A DNA stretch of 64,000 nt from Picochlorum sp. 'celeri'. Its lineage: Eukaryota > Chlorophyta > Trebouxiophyceae. A program made the position numbers and the translations under genes. The notes beneath the pieces were generated by a model. The model did not search any database. It had not been told where the DNA came from and saw nothing but the letters and a program-made list of their open reading frames with translations. This document shows, one piece after another, positions 30,732 through 40,173 of the stretch. Every line of letters starts with the position of its first letter. Positions within the stretch are counted from its first letter, which is position 1. The stretch lies in assembly GCA_010909725.1 (NCBI GenBank), contig JAACMV010000030.1:1-64000 (forward strand), in the 5' to 3' direction.

Positions 30732-33082
30732 TCATTGCCGTGTTGATGTCCTTTGCCTTTTCCTCGTCCTCTTGAAAGCCTTGATTCGAGCTCCATTGTG
30801 ACACTTTTCCAAAAACAAGTCTTTGATATTGATACTGGCATTGACATCACGGTCCCAAACATTTCGAATGCATTCATTGTTGTGACAACGTTTCATCCTG
30901 AATTGTTTGTTGTACTGTTCCATTGCCTCATGACAGCAAGAACAGAGTTTGGACGTATTGAATTCATTAACCAACACAACTGTGGCACATTCCGATACCT
31001 TGTTGAACAGTTTTGTGCTCATGATAGGAGCAGTGCCCCTCATTGTGCCGTTATTATCACCATCACCATACGCCACGATGACTCTCTTCTGTGCCTCTTT
31101 GTTTCTTGTTCCACAGATTCGAGCAACCACATCCTCCATGGCCGACTTTTCCTTGCAAAATTTCCTCATCTTCTGTTTCTGATACCATTTTTTGTCATCG
31201 AAGAAGGCTTGTTGCAGTTGGGGCCACATAGAAACTTGGAATCTGTAACTCTCAAAAATTTTCTCAAGATCTACTGTCTTGTATGTTGGCACAGACATCC
31301 ATGCAGGACAGTATTCAGACATCCTTTTCTTCATTTTGGCTGTATACTGTTTCTGACTAGATAAGAAGATCCATTCTCCTGACCCCAGAGAATCACTTTT
31401 ATATCTGTCTTCCACCTCTGTATGACGACCATTTTCTGCATTCCACTTTGCATGGATCTTTTGCTTTTCCGAATCATGAAAAACCCACGTGGCCGCTGAC
31501 TTTTTACCTGGGTCCAAACCGACAATGATACAATCTGTGTGATATATACCATGGTCATCTTTGCGTATGCCAGCCAACCTTTTGATCCTTTCTGTGATGA
31601 CTGTCTTGTCTTTGTTTTTAGCCTTTCGTTTCTGTAGAACGTCCTTTTGTGACTTTAATGTATGCAACAATGGCTTCAGTAGAACATAATGTATGGTGGA
31701 AATGTCACCAAGGAGAATACGCAAAGGGTCATATCTGATCTTTTTTGCAATAATGTTGGTTGCAAACATCCCACAATAGGTGGCCCACAACTTTGCTTTG
31801 ACGTAGTTCGTATCATCCTGCAGATGGATTATCTTGCATTCCAGATCCGACTTCACAGTGTCTATAACAGCAGAAACAGAGACGCCATCAGTGCATATAG
31901 AGCATCCGAATCTGAGTTTCGTTTGGTCCTTCATGTGCTTTTTTTCAATACTCGCTTCATGTTGAATATCGATTTCCAATAATAATACTTATTTGTATAG
32001 TCATCCAGTGCTGGACAGTCATCTACTATCTTTCTGATATATGGATATTTCTTTGCGAGTTGCTCAACCATAGTCTTCACTGCTGTGCTGGAGATATGGA
32101 TATGCTTTGGTTTCCAGGCCATCTGTGGACACAGACAAAATGTCCATTTCTGTCTTCCAAGTATACTCTTCTTCCCTTCAAACTCTCCGTTTCTGAACCT
32201 CTGTTGCAGTGATTCCACGAATGGCTCCAAGTGACCCAAAATGAAGAAGCAAATTCTGGATTTCTCAGAAAGAGTTGTCGTCTTTGGCACCAACGAGCAA
32301 ATGATATCCAAGGCTCTCTGTGCTTCATCCCATACTGACACATCAGACGCAAATTCTGTCAATGATGGTCTACGTTCAACAATATCACTGACTTTCGTCC
32401 TCTCCCAGAATGCCTGTGTGATTGCAGAAAATACTTGTCCAAACTTCTTCTTTGACAAATTTTTGATTTGGTCAAAGTCCGTGTCGTCTCGAAATAGCAA
32501 ATATCTCAGATACCGTAATGCATATACATTAAGATTGGTTTCCAAATGCGTGGTATGCATAACAGACGACTGCTGGGCCATCTGCTCCATTGTTTTGCCT
32601 CTCCAAGAAGAGAGACAACCCTGTGGCCAATCTGTTTTTAACCCAGTCTCCTCACAATATTCCTTGCACAAGTCGCGCAAGTTGGTATCAACATCCTTTC
32701 TCTCCTTCTTTTGTTGCAAATGATTAGCAAGGTGTCTGTAGATTTTGTTGTAGAGTTCGTAGAGAGTTTCATCTTTGTGGTCTCTAAATGCCCCACCGTT
32801 CCTCAATAACAATAGATGCATGACATGATGCACATGAATCTGTAGTCTACTCAGATAGAATACACATTCTTCAATTTCGCGTTGAACCACTTTGAACTTA
32901 CAAAAAGGCTGCAAAGTGCACTTGACGACTGTCTTATTGAAAAAACGGTCTTTATCCTTCTTTATAGCCACATCCAATCGAGTAAACTTCTTTTTCTTCA
33001 CCTGTTTCGATGGTGTGGCGGACACCTTTCTCTTTTTTTTCATTTTGAAATGACACGGTTGGCGATGGCGGCTCGACTTCAT
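30732..33082 (-). CDS. Fanzor (eukaryotic TnpB-like RNA-guided nuclease), frame broken once
   Basis: Two overlapping open frames together make one protein of about 780 residues. The first (33082-31931) opens with a basic nuclear-signal-like MKKKRKV and KQVKKKK and ends NMKRVLKKST. The second (to 30732) has no ATG of its own before the overlap. It carries the Fanzor features in order: CTDGVSVSAVI, RuvC-I GLDPGKKSAATW (Asp codon 31514-31512), AYGDGDNNG, VNEFNTSKLCSCC with the rearranged catalytic Glu (codon 30965-30963) and zinc-ribbon cysteines, RCHNNEC, and RuvC-III DRDVNASINI. The frames are linked by a -1 step at seven A (plus-strand T 31939-31945): one more A would read VLKKKHMKDQ without a break. 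Whether this is a real mutation, programmed slippage or a sequencing error cannot be told. Fanzors cut DNA under guide-RNA direction. Confidence 0.88.
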
Positions 33083-34544
33083 ACCAATCCAAGGTTCTAG
33101 AAGATTCGGATTGACCAGAGTCAAATGGACTAGATGTTACATTCCTTAATTAAACGAAATTTAAAATTTTTACGGTATTTTGTTTCAATCCCTACACTAC
33201 AGTACTTATCGCAAAAAAACTTCGGCCGATTTTCGGAATCCAAATCTACACATAAAATAATTACTTTTGGTGCCTATAAAGGATGCAAACGCGCACGGGA
33301 ACACGGTGCAATTTTGCGTCAAACATGGCGAATTCGCCGAATTTGCCCACTTTGACGCCGTGGGTCCGCGCCTGAGAGACCCCTCACGTGTTCTCTTGCC
33401 CAACAAACCTTCTATTTTTTGACAGACACCATTCTCCAGCCTATTCGGGCTTCTTTAGGGCCTGATCCAGCGAGAAAATTTCGCGAAATTTCGGCCCGGC
33501 CACAACATAGATGTAACGGTCCCCATTGGCGGGGCCTGCTGACCGACCGAGAGTGTCGATTTCGAGCGTTGTTCCACGGTCCCTTCTGTCTCCATGCTTG
33601 ACTTCCTGCAGTCCTTACGACGGCAAACTCCAATGTGAAAGGATGTTTCGTCGCAAAATGGGCCTTTTGACAGCTGTCGCCCTGGGACAAGACGCCTCTC
33701 CGGTGAAGTGACGACAACAAATTCCGCACATTTCTTCTCAGAAGGGACACCGGGCCGTGCCCTGCAAACGGGACACTGCCAATGTCTCCGTATGCGATCA
33801 TGCGATCGGTATGATTGCGATGAGGGAACTGATGTGCCATCGCTCACGTTCCCTTGGCGACTCCTGCCTGCAGCAACATGTTGGACCAGTGCAGCTTGCC
33901 TGTGAAAGACGCACAGTGTGGATTACGGAGTTCGGTTGGAGCCATGTGACGCATCTTCCATCTTTTTAAGTCATTCTCATGACGAGGTGAACCCACGACT
34001 ACGATACTGTCAACAGGATACCTGATTCAGAGGTCATCATTCTCTATAGCAAAGTCCTCTGAGACGCAGCTGGTAAAGACATCTCGAGCGATTTTGCCTT
34101 CCTTTATCCTACATCTCTGGGGTGCAGAACACGACGCAAAACAGTTCGAAATGGCATGTAGATGTCAAGGGTGCATGTTACACAATACTGCGCGGGAATA
34201 GGAGACGGATTCGACAACTTGGACCACAGCATGGAGAAACAACGCAGCGGCCCTGTACATATGTGGTATGGACAACGAATAGATCTATCGAATTGGTACT
34301 ATGTCCCCGAGAGAGTGCGCCATCGCTCAAGTGGCGTAATTGGAATGAATCTTTAGGACAGGTTAGGGGTTGCAGCCTGCCTATAAAGTCCTGGATAATG
34401 TACAGAGGCTGGGGTCATGTGGGACATATCCCCGGGGTTTTTAAGTCGTGATCATCTCGAAGAACGCGGTAGACTGGGATTTCAAAATTATAGTGACAAA
34501 GTGGACGCATTCGATGGCCTGGGTAGGATTGATCAGACATTGGG
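33083..34544. other. Non-coding part of the insertion
   Basis: Upstream of the Fanzor start there is no credible gene on either strand; open frames are short and lack domains. Loose internal similarity is seen between about 33950-34000 and 34418-34470 (CATGTG.. then TTTTTAAGTC.. then GATGATC/CATGACG-like), hinting at an old internal duplication. The Fanzor promoter should lie near 33090-33200. Confidence 0.5.
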
Positions 34545-35490
34545 TGCCTGGGTGCGTCATTCCCCCAGAATGGGATTACACAGTTGAATTTCGAGTGGTC
34601 GACATACTAAAGTAAACCCCGGGGGCGTTGATGTAATATCATACATATAAACATCGACAGAATATGAGACAGTGAGGCTAGCAGCATCCTCCAAAGCTGC
34701 AGGGCTGAGGAAGTATTACTATGGTTTTGTGGGCGAGCGCAGCGAGCCTTATTATGCATGTATCGCATATAGATACATTCTGCCAGCCAGCACTAGGCAT
34801 CGGTCTACAACAGATCCGTCCTTTTTTCTTTATGCTGCTCTTTAATTCCATCTCTGCTCCTTGATTCTACCCATGGGTGAATGCCAGAGGCGATGATGCC
34901 TTTGCCCGAGCGCAGCGGGGCCTATAGTTCTATATCTATTTGATCGCGATACCTTCAGGTTAGCGATTGTTATGGCGAGCGCAGCGATGCCATTTTAGTT
35001 TTTTCATGCATGGGAGCAGGCCATGTTTGTGTTCTTCCATGGCATCGGTTTGGCTGGCGAGCAAAGAAATGCTAGCGGTTCTCTTCAAATACGATGTCAA
35101 CATCCCGTTGTGTGCACGGGTCTTTCCACAGGAATGCGATGACACAGTGGGATTTCGAAGGGTCAACTTACTTAATCAAGCGTCGATCTCCGACGGGATA
35201 TGAGGCAGTGAAGTTGACAGCATCCTCCAAAGGTGCATGGCTGAGGAAGTATTATTCTGTTTTTTTGTGGGCGAGCGCAGCGAGCCTTATCAGTATGTAT
35301 TGCATATAAACATTCTGCTACCAACCATTAGGCACTTCCTTACTTCATGCTGATCCTTCCATTTATCCATGGCTGATGGCAGAAACTACAATTCTTTTGG
35401 CCGAGCTATATTGGCCTATATTCTCCACATATTTGATCGCAATGCCTTCAGGCGAGCGATAGTGATGGCGGGCGCAGCGATGCCATTCAT
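34545..35490. repeat. Diverged direct repeat of about 540 bp inside the insertion
   Basis: Blocks recur in order with an offset of 536-564: TTTCGAGTGG/TTTCGAAGGG (34589 and 35153), ATGAGACAGTG/ATGAGGCAGTG (34664 and 35200), GCATCCTCCAAAG and GGCTGAGGAAGTATTA, and GGGCGAGCGCAGCGAGCCTT (34731 and 35269). The similarity weakens toward 35490. The hairpin elements sit at matching places in both units, and their stems differ between units. Confidence 0.7.
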
Positions 35491-36350
35491 TTTTAGTTTC
35501 ACTCATACTGCAGCAATATTTGTGTCCTTCCATGCCAGTGGTTCGAGAGCAAAGCAATGTCAGCTGTTTTCCTCGAAGACAGTGTCTGCATGGTCATGCA
35601 GTATCACCAAACCCACCTCGGACGCGCTGGGAGGATGGTGCCCGGTCATGCCAGGAACTTCGAACAAGGATTCCTTACCAGTTTGCAACTTTGTGCTTGC
35701 GGAGGCCCTCCACAGGCACTCAACAGCAATATCCAGGTGGCCGATGGGTGAGGAAGGATCCCGCCCGTGCCGAACGCAGTGAGGCCCCGGTTTTAGGGAT
35801 CCTGACGAGGCCGGAGGACACAACTTCCTCCTTACACTGAGAAGGAAGACATCGTCACCAGCTTTGTCTGCCACACTCTGGAACACGTCCCTCCTTTATT
35901 TGTTTGTTGTTCCATTCCATGTACTGCAGTCTTAGTCCTTTACAACGAATGGGCGGGGTCTTTATCCGGTTTGGCGAGCGACGCGAGCCCTGTATCCTGT
36001 TTGCTTCATTTTGACGTGTGTACGAGAGCGTTACGCCTGCGAACTGGCTGGCGAAGAGGGCGATGCCAGTTTTTTCCAGCTGCCCAAATGCCAGGGAGCC
36101 TGGCATGTCTCTGGTTATGTGACACTGGTTACATTGAGTTGGCCGAGCGGAGCGAGGCCTATTTGTTATTGCAAGGCCGCCAGGCCTGCGATTGGGCTGG
36201 AGAGCGAAGCGATACCAGCCTTCTTTTATGATCTTCGGCGGCAGACCGTCATCATGACCATGTAAACGTTCCATCTAACCGACACAGCCGCGCAGCGACA
36301 GAGGGAGCCCTTCGGGCGACCGACCTGACAGGCGAGCGAAGCGATGCCTG
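34730..36350. repeat. Family of short hairpins with conserved core GAGCGnAGCGA
   Basis: At least twelve short inverted repeats share a core close to GAGCGCAGCGA or GAGCGAAGCGA between arms that differ but still pair. Examples: 34731-34749 (GGGC..GCCT), 34904-34921 (GCCC..GGGC), 34972-34993 (ATGGC..GCCAT), 35053-35076 (GCTGGC..GCTAGC, one wobble), 35269-35287, 35399-35416 (GGCC..GGCC), 35465-35486 (ATGGC..GCCAT), 35973-35989 (GGC..GCC), 36043-36070 (ACTGGC..GCCAGT), 36141-36159 (GGCC..GGCC), 36195-36220 (GGCTGG..CCAGCC) and 36329-36350 (CAGGC..GCCTG). Arms change together while the core is kept. I see none outside this insertion. Similar GAGCGAAGCGA palindromes are familiar from bacterial and some algal organelle genomes. 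Confidence 0.85.
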
Positions 36351-36358
36351 CAAAAGAC

Positions 36359-36395
36359 CCATGGCCTTGGGCCATGGAGTTTGGCATTTGCCAAA
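36359..36395. repeat. Twin perfect hairpins at the right end of the insertion
   Basis: CCATGGCC-TTG-GGCCATGG (36359-36377) is followed by TTTGGCA-TT-TGCCAAA (36380-36395); CTAG follows at 36405-36408, where the last two bases are also the first two of the host copy. The position right at the border suggests an element terminus. Confidence 0.75.
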
Positions 36396-36406
36396 CGGGT
36401 CAAACT

Positions 36407-37105
36407 AGGTGCATACGAGGATGAAAATTTAGTTCGACTCAATAACTTGCGGGACAATCCAGGAGCGACTCACCAGGTGAGACTACGCGCGTGGATGGTT
36501 GTTGCTCTCTCTTTGTATCACTCGTGCTAACCCAGAGCAATGTGTGTTTGTAGTATCGCCGTGTGGGTCGTGGTATAGGCTCAAGCAAAGGGAAGACCTC
36601 TGGTAGAGGGCATAAGGGACAGAAGTCTCGGTCTGGCGGGGCACCAAAACTTGGCTTTGAGGGAGGGCAGACTCCCATGAGATTGAGGGTTCCAAAGCGT
36701 GGCTTTCACAACCCGTTCTCTAGGACATACCGCCCGCTCAACTTGGATAGACTGAGTGCATGGTTGGATTCGGGGAGATTGGACCCCTCCAAGATCATCA
36801 CCATGAAGGATTTGAGAGACAGTGGTGCCGTCAGGAGGGACATTGGAAATGGTGTCAAGATTCTGGGGTCTGGTTCGGACAGTTTTGCATGGAATGTCAA
36901 ATTAGAAGTGAGTCAAGTGTCGCGCAAGGCGAAAGAAGCCATTGAAAAGGCTGGGGGAGAGGTGACGACGGTGTACTACAACGCTTTGGGTCTGAGAGCG
37001 CTGACAAGGCCCGAGTGGTTTGAAAAGAAAGGTAGGCGCATACCCAAGCCAGCACGGCCTCCTCCCAAACTTGCTCCGAAATTCGACCGGATAGGTTCGT
37101 TATAG
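36407..37105 (+). pseudogene. 5'-truncated copy of uL15m
   Basis: The copy begins in exon 1 at the codons for GAYEDENLVRLNNL and lacks the first 100 or so codons and the promoter. Intron and second exon are unchanged. The remaining frame from ATG 36563 would start at GRGIGSSKG, inside the L15 core, so a working ribosomal protein is unlikely. It is preceded directly by the insertion's terminal hairpins. Confidence 0.85.
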
Positions 37106-37822
37106 ATCATTATTTATTCTTCTGATTGCATTGTAATGCACTGGGCTCACATAGGCCAAGAAAACTTCTCCTCGAATTGACCCATCTGGGATGTATCTGA
37201 CGAACCAGTGCTGTTTGTCTGAGGTTATGACAGATATCATGCAATGGAATGCTTCGCTTGCTGCTCTCAAAGTCAGCTCGTCGCCCCAGCAGCCTTCCAC
37301 ACTCATCTCTTTCACATACGTGTCAAATTCTGGGCCGAGGTATGGCAGAAATCTCTGTCTGTTCAGGCGGATGTACTGGACCGCTTTTGATCTTACAAGC
37401 CCGTGTTTCTCAGGATTTCTAAAAATCTGTTTCGCAAGAGAGCGAAATTGGCAGTTTCCGTCCCCTGCCTGGACATCCACCTCAAGCCCCAGGCCTCTGA
37501 GCCTCTCTGCCAATCGCAGGTCATCATCCGGCAACAGCTCCCCGCCGCTCGAGGGATCCTTTGTATTCACTTGAATGGCTTCTTCTAGCAATTGTCGCGA
37601 TTCTGTCCAATCGAGGTGCACCAGGTCTGCATCAGAGATCGGTTCAAGTTTTCTGAAGGAGACTGTCTGCTTGTCCCTGAAAGATACGTTGACCAGCAAG
37701 CTCTTGCCCACTGTCTCGGGTTTGGCAATCGATCTGAGCTTAGTGTCTAATTCCGAGCTTAATGCCGTATCCATGTACGGTGGATCCACCTCTTTGTGCC
37801 GAAAACACCAGCACCAACTCAT
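37100..37822 (-). CDS. OTU-family deubiquitinase, copy 2
   Basis: This copy is identical in sequence to 29680-30402, with all catalytic parts present (AGDGNCQFRSLAKQIF, GCWGDEL, YVSPVHYNAI). It keeps the original upstream neighbour: the PEX14 start codon is 239 bp away and divergent. Copy 1 has the insertion's Fanzor end instead. If both are expressed, the gene dosage is doubled. Confidence 0.88.
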   Translation of the reverse strand: MSWCWCFRHKEVDPPYMDTALSSELDTKLRSIAKPETVGKSLLVNVSFRDKQTVSFRKLEPISDADLVHLDWTESRQLLEEAIQVNTKDPSSGGELLPDDDLRLAERLRGLGLEVDVQAGDGNCQFRSLAKQIFRNPEKHGLVRSKAVQYIRLNRQRFLPYLGPEFDTYVKEMSVEGCWGDELTLRAASEAFHCMISVITSDKQHWFVRYIPDGSIRGEVFLAYVSPVHYNAIRRINNDL

Positions 37823-38060
37823 CGTTGCCTTGTGCCTCCCCCGGCCCACGCAGTGTTAAAAACGTAATGCCTATCTCACCGCAATAAAACACATCGATTA
37901 ATTATGGCATGCTTGGGGTCCCTCGATGAGAATGAGAATGTTGATCATCAGTCCAGTTGATGGACTCTACTAAAGTCTTGAGATCTCATCCTCTGAGATC
38001 TCTAAAACTGGGTCGAATGTCAACGGCTTTTTGTTTCAATTGTGATCAAAATCCTCAAGC

Positions 38061-39389
38061 ATGGGGGGAGACGAGGAGATGGATAGAAGAGTTCCCGTGG
38101 AAGAGACTCCCATCCGAATGGAGCACGTTCAAAATGCGGTCGGGTTCCTGTCGCATCCCAAGGTATATCTGCAAATGTTAACAAACGTCATGTTTCTACT
38201 ATCAATTCTTTTGACACGAAACAAATTCCTTGCCTGTTGTACATGTAGGTAAGAGCGAGTTCGGAGGCTTCGAAAAGGAGTTTCCTTGTTGGAAAGGGCC
38301 TCACCGAGGCCGAGATAGAAGAAGCCTTTCGGAGGGTTCCCCAGGATGGATCGAAAGATGATTCAAGTCCTCTGCAAACTCCAGGTGTACTCTCAGGAGA
38401 CCAAGGGCGACCCCAAGGGACGGTAATACCGCAGAGCCAGCAGATGCCAGAGTCCTCCTCCAGGGGATACTCTTGGACCAATGTGTTGTTAGGAATGGGA
38501 TTCGCGGCGGCAGCAGCATATTCTATCAAAAGTATTTTCGGCCCCTCTATTGCCAGAGGATTCAAGGCCTGGAAATCTCCAGAGAAGGATGGCGATACAA
38601 CTGCAAAAAGCGAGGAAGATGAAAAATCAGAATTGGTAGAGGCAGTCAGAGAGCAGACAGAGCTGATGCGAAAATCTTTAGAATCATTACAGATATTGAT
38701 AGAGTCACAAAAGACAACATCATCGTACCAGGCAATGTCTGAGCTGACAGAGGAGGTGAGGCACTTGGCTCATAGGCTTGAGGGTAGGTCTGGGCTTGCA
38801 GGTACGAACACCCCACATTCGGCACACAGTCATGCGAAAGTATCTGATGCAAGTGTCATTGTATAGATTCGTCCGTTGTCGACTCTGCTAAGCATCCTGT
38901 GTCGTATATGGAAGTGTTGGAAATGTTGGAGAAGGGGGAGACTCCCCCAGGAATCAGGGTACGATGTGGGTTTGCTTCAGTAACCTTGGGTATACGTGAA
39001 AGTAACAATGTGTGCGCCTGTAGGACGATATTGATGATAAACCTCCCGAGCCAGACATGTCTCCACCCGTCTCGAAGCTCAAGCCGGTTCCCAAACCGTG
39101 GCACGACCTGGAACCTGGACAGGACGCTTCGTCTTCACTTTCAGTCTCTGTGAGAAATAAAGCCGATGACACACCAAGTCGAAGAGACCTTTCTGGGGAA
39201 AGGCCGGGGTCTATCTTAGAGTCTGCGATGACGCCTCCGGAAAAGTCGCCATCAGTTGTCATGGAAAAGCAGTATAGCAAATCTCCATCGAATGGGGGCT
39301 TTGAGGGTTCAGGGTTGGGTCGCCCAACTTCGTCGGCATGGAAGCCACCTCCATTGCCTACGCCGCTCTCATTCGATGGAGACGAATGA
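38061..39389 (+). CDS. PEX14: Peroxisomal membrane protein PEX14
   Basis: Four exons: 38061-38162, 38249-38783, 38867-38958 and 39024-39389; introns of 86, 83 and 65 nt; 364 residues. The N-terminal PEX5-binding domain crosses the first splice: MEHVQNAVGFLSHPK, then VRASSEASKRSFLVGKGLTE and AEIEEAFRRVP. A hydrophobic segment YSWTNVLLGMGFAAAAAYSI (about residue 95-115) precedes a coiled coil. Exons 3 and 4 give VSYMEVLEMLEKGETPPGIR and DDIDDKPPEPD..KPWHD, the C-terminal motif of plant PEX14. PEX14 is the docking protein for PEX5-cargo at the peroxisome. The host duplication ends 31 bp before its ATG, so the insertion event took place in its promoter. Confidence 0.93.
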
Positions 39390-39417
39390 AATAAAAATCT
39401 TACTGAGATTTTACATG

Positions 39418-39789
39418 TTAGACATCAACAATAGTGACTTCAACGTCGACTCCTGGCTCAATAGAGATGGATGTAATCTGCTTCACAACCTCGGCTGGGG
39501 ACTGGAGATCGATCAACCTCTTGTGAATTCTCATTTCAAAGCGATCCCACGTCTTGGAACCTTCTCCATTTGGCGTCTTACGTGTGGTAATCTTCAATAC
39601 CTTTGTTGGCATTCTGACTGGTCCCTTGACTCGAAGAGCCTTCTCCTTGGCTCCCCTGATGAGATCAGCGCACACCTTTTCAAGGTTCTTCACATTTCTG
39701 GAAGTGAGGGTGATGCGAATGCGATGCACCTGTGGGGCCTCAGCCTCCTCAACACCGGGCTTGGTAACAGGTTTGATTGCAGTTGCCAT
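39418..39789 (-). CDS. RPS20: 40S ribosomal protein uS10 (S20)
   Basis: The protein is 123 residues from ATG 39789 ([15 protein letters not shown]). The open frame extends 15 codons upstream, but that part follows a likely acceptor (TTGTAACTGCAG, minus strand) and is not S20-like, so a 5'-UTR intron is probable. The body is the near-invariant uS10 sequence: [57 protein letters not shown] and [16 protein letters not shown]. It sits in the head of the small subunit. Convergent with PEX14, 28 bp between stops. Confidence 0.96.
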   Translation of the reverse strand: MATAIKPVTKPGVEEAEAPQVHRIRITLTSRNVKNLEKVCADLIRGAKEKALRVKGPVRMPTKVLKITTRKTPNGEGSKTWDRFEMRIHKRLIDLQSPAEVVKQITSISIEPGVDVEVTIVDV

Positions 39790-40173
39790 ATCGTCGTATT
39801 CGTTGATTTCTGCAGTTACAATGTAGAAAAACATTAATTTACATGTAAAGCGACCAGATCAAAACGTAAAGAGCGTCGTAATCGACAACGCCGACTTGAC
39901 TGCGTGCGGCTGCGGCCACGTACCAAAGTATTTCTATTCCCCGAGTCAGCACCGAAGTGGTAGGCCTGTCACTGAGGGATTGATATGTATATCGAATTTT
40001 AAGAATGCATACGTACCCAAGAGGGTGCAGCCAAAAAGGCATGGCACATTTGCCATGCCTGGAGATCTCCAGAGATCTCCAAGCAACACGTGGGGATTTG
40101 TCAGTGTAATGGAAGCTTGTCCAGTCACCGCATTTACTTTGTAGAAAAAGATTTTTAGGGTTTCCGACAAGTC
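39790..40173. promoter_or_regulatory. Divergent promoter of uS10 and the MCRS1-like gene
   Basis: No gene is supported in this interval. It includes the probable 5'-UTR intron of uS10 near its left end and a strong hairpin at 40037-40060 listed separately. Confidence 0.5.
40037..40080. repeat. Perfect 10-bp hairpin followed by two GAGATCTC palindromes
   Basis: AGGCATGGCA, loop CATT, then TGCCATGCCT (40037-40060) is a perfect stem of ten pairs. GGAGATCTCC and AGAGATCTCC follow immediately. It lies 94 bp before the ATG of the MCRS1-like gene and could fold in a 5' UTR, or bind a dimeric protein. Its role is unknown. Confidence 0.7.

Larger units (their letters stand above)
30610..36406. mobile_element. 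5.8-kb Fanzor-carrying insertion
   Basis: The sequence between the two host copies is 5,797 bp and resembles neither flank. It encodes one protein, a Fanzor, on the minus strand at its left end, and otherwise about 3.3 kb of non-coding DNA with hairpin repeats at its right end. No other transposase (serine recombinase, hAT, Helitron helicase) is seen, so this is probably a non-autonomous element or one mobilised in trans. No terminal inverted repeats match. The right end has two perfect hairpins (36359-36377 and 36380-36395) followed 9 nt later by CTAG, somewhat like a Helitron 3' end, though the CTAG straddles the host border. Boundaries are defined by the host duplication, accurate to about 2 bp. 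Confidence 0.85.
36407..38029. repeat. Host duplication, right copy (partner 28987-30609)
   Basis: This is the apparently identical second copy of the uL15m 3' part, the whole OTU gene and their upstream DNA. At its right end CAACGGCTT continues into TTTGTTTCAATTG and then PEX14, whereas the left copy continues into the insertion. Host order before the event was therefore uL15m, OTU, PEX14. Confidence 0.95.

Noticed and set aside
35855..36274. 139-codon minus and overlapping plus frames in the insertion
   Set aside because: They run through the hairpin repeats, whose GC-rich palindromes keep both strands open; no domain.
34730..36350. CRISPR-like array
   Set aside because: Hairpins share a core, but spacing is irregular, arms vary, and there are no equal-length spacers or cas genes; the DNA is eukaryotic.
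30610..36406. Terminal inverted repeats of a cut-and-paste transposon
   Set aside because: The first and last 40 bases were compared in inverted orientation and do not match; no short target-site duplication is present.
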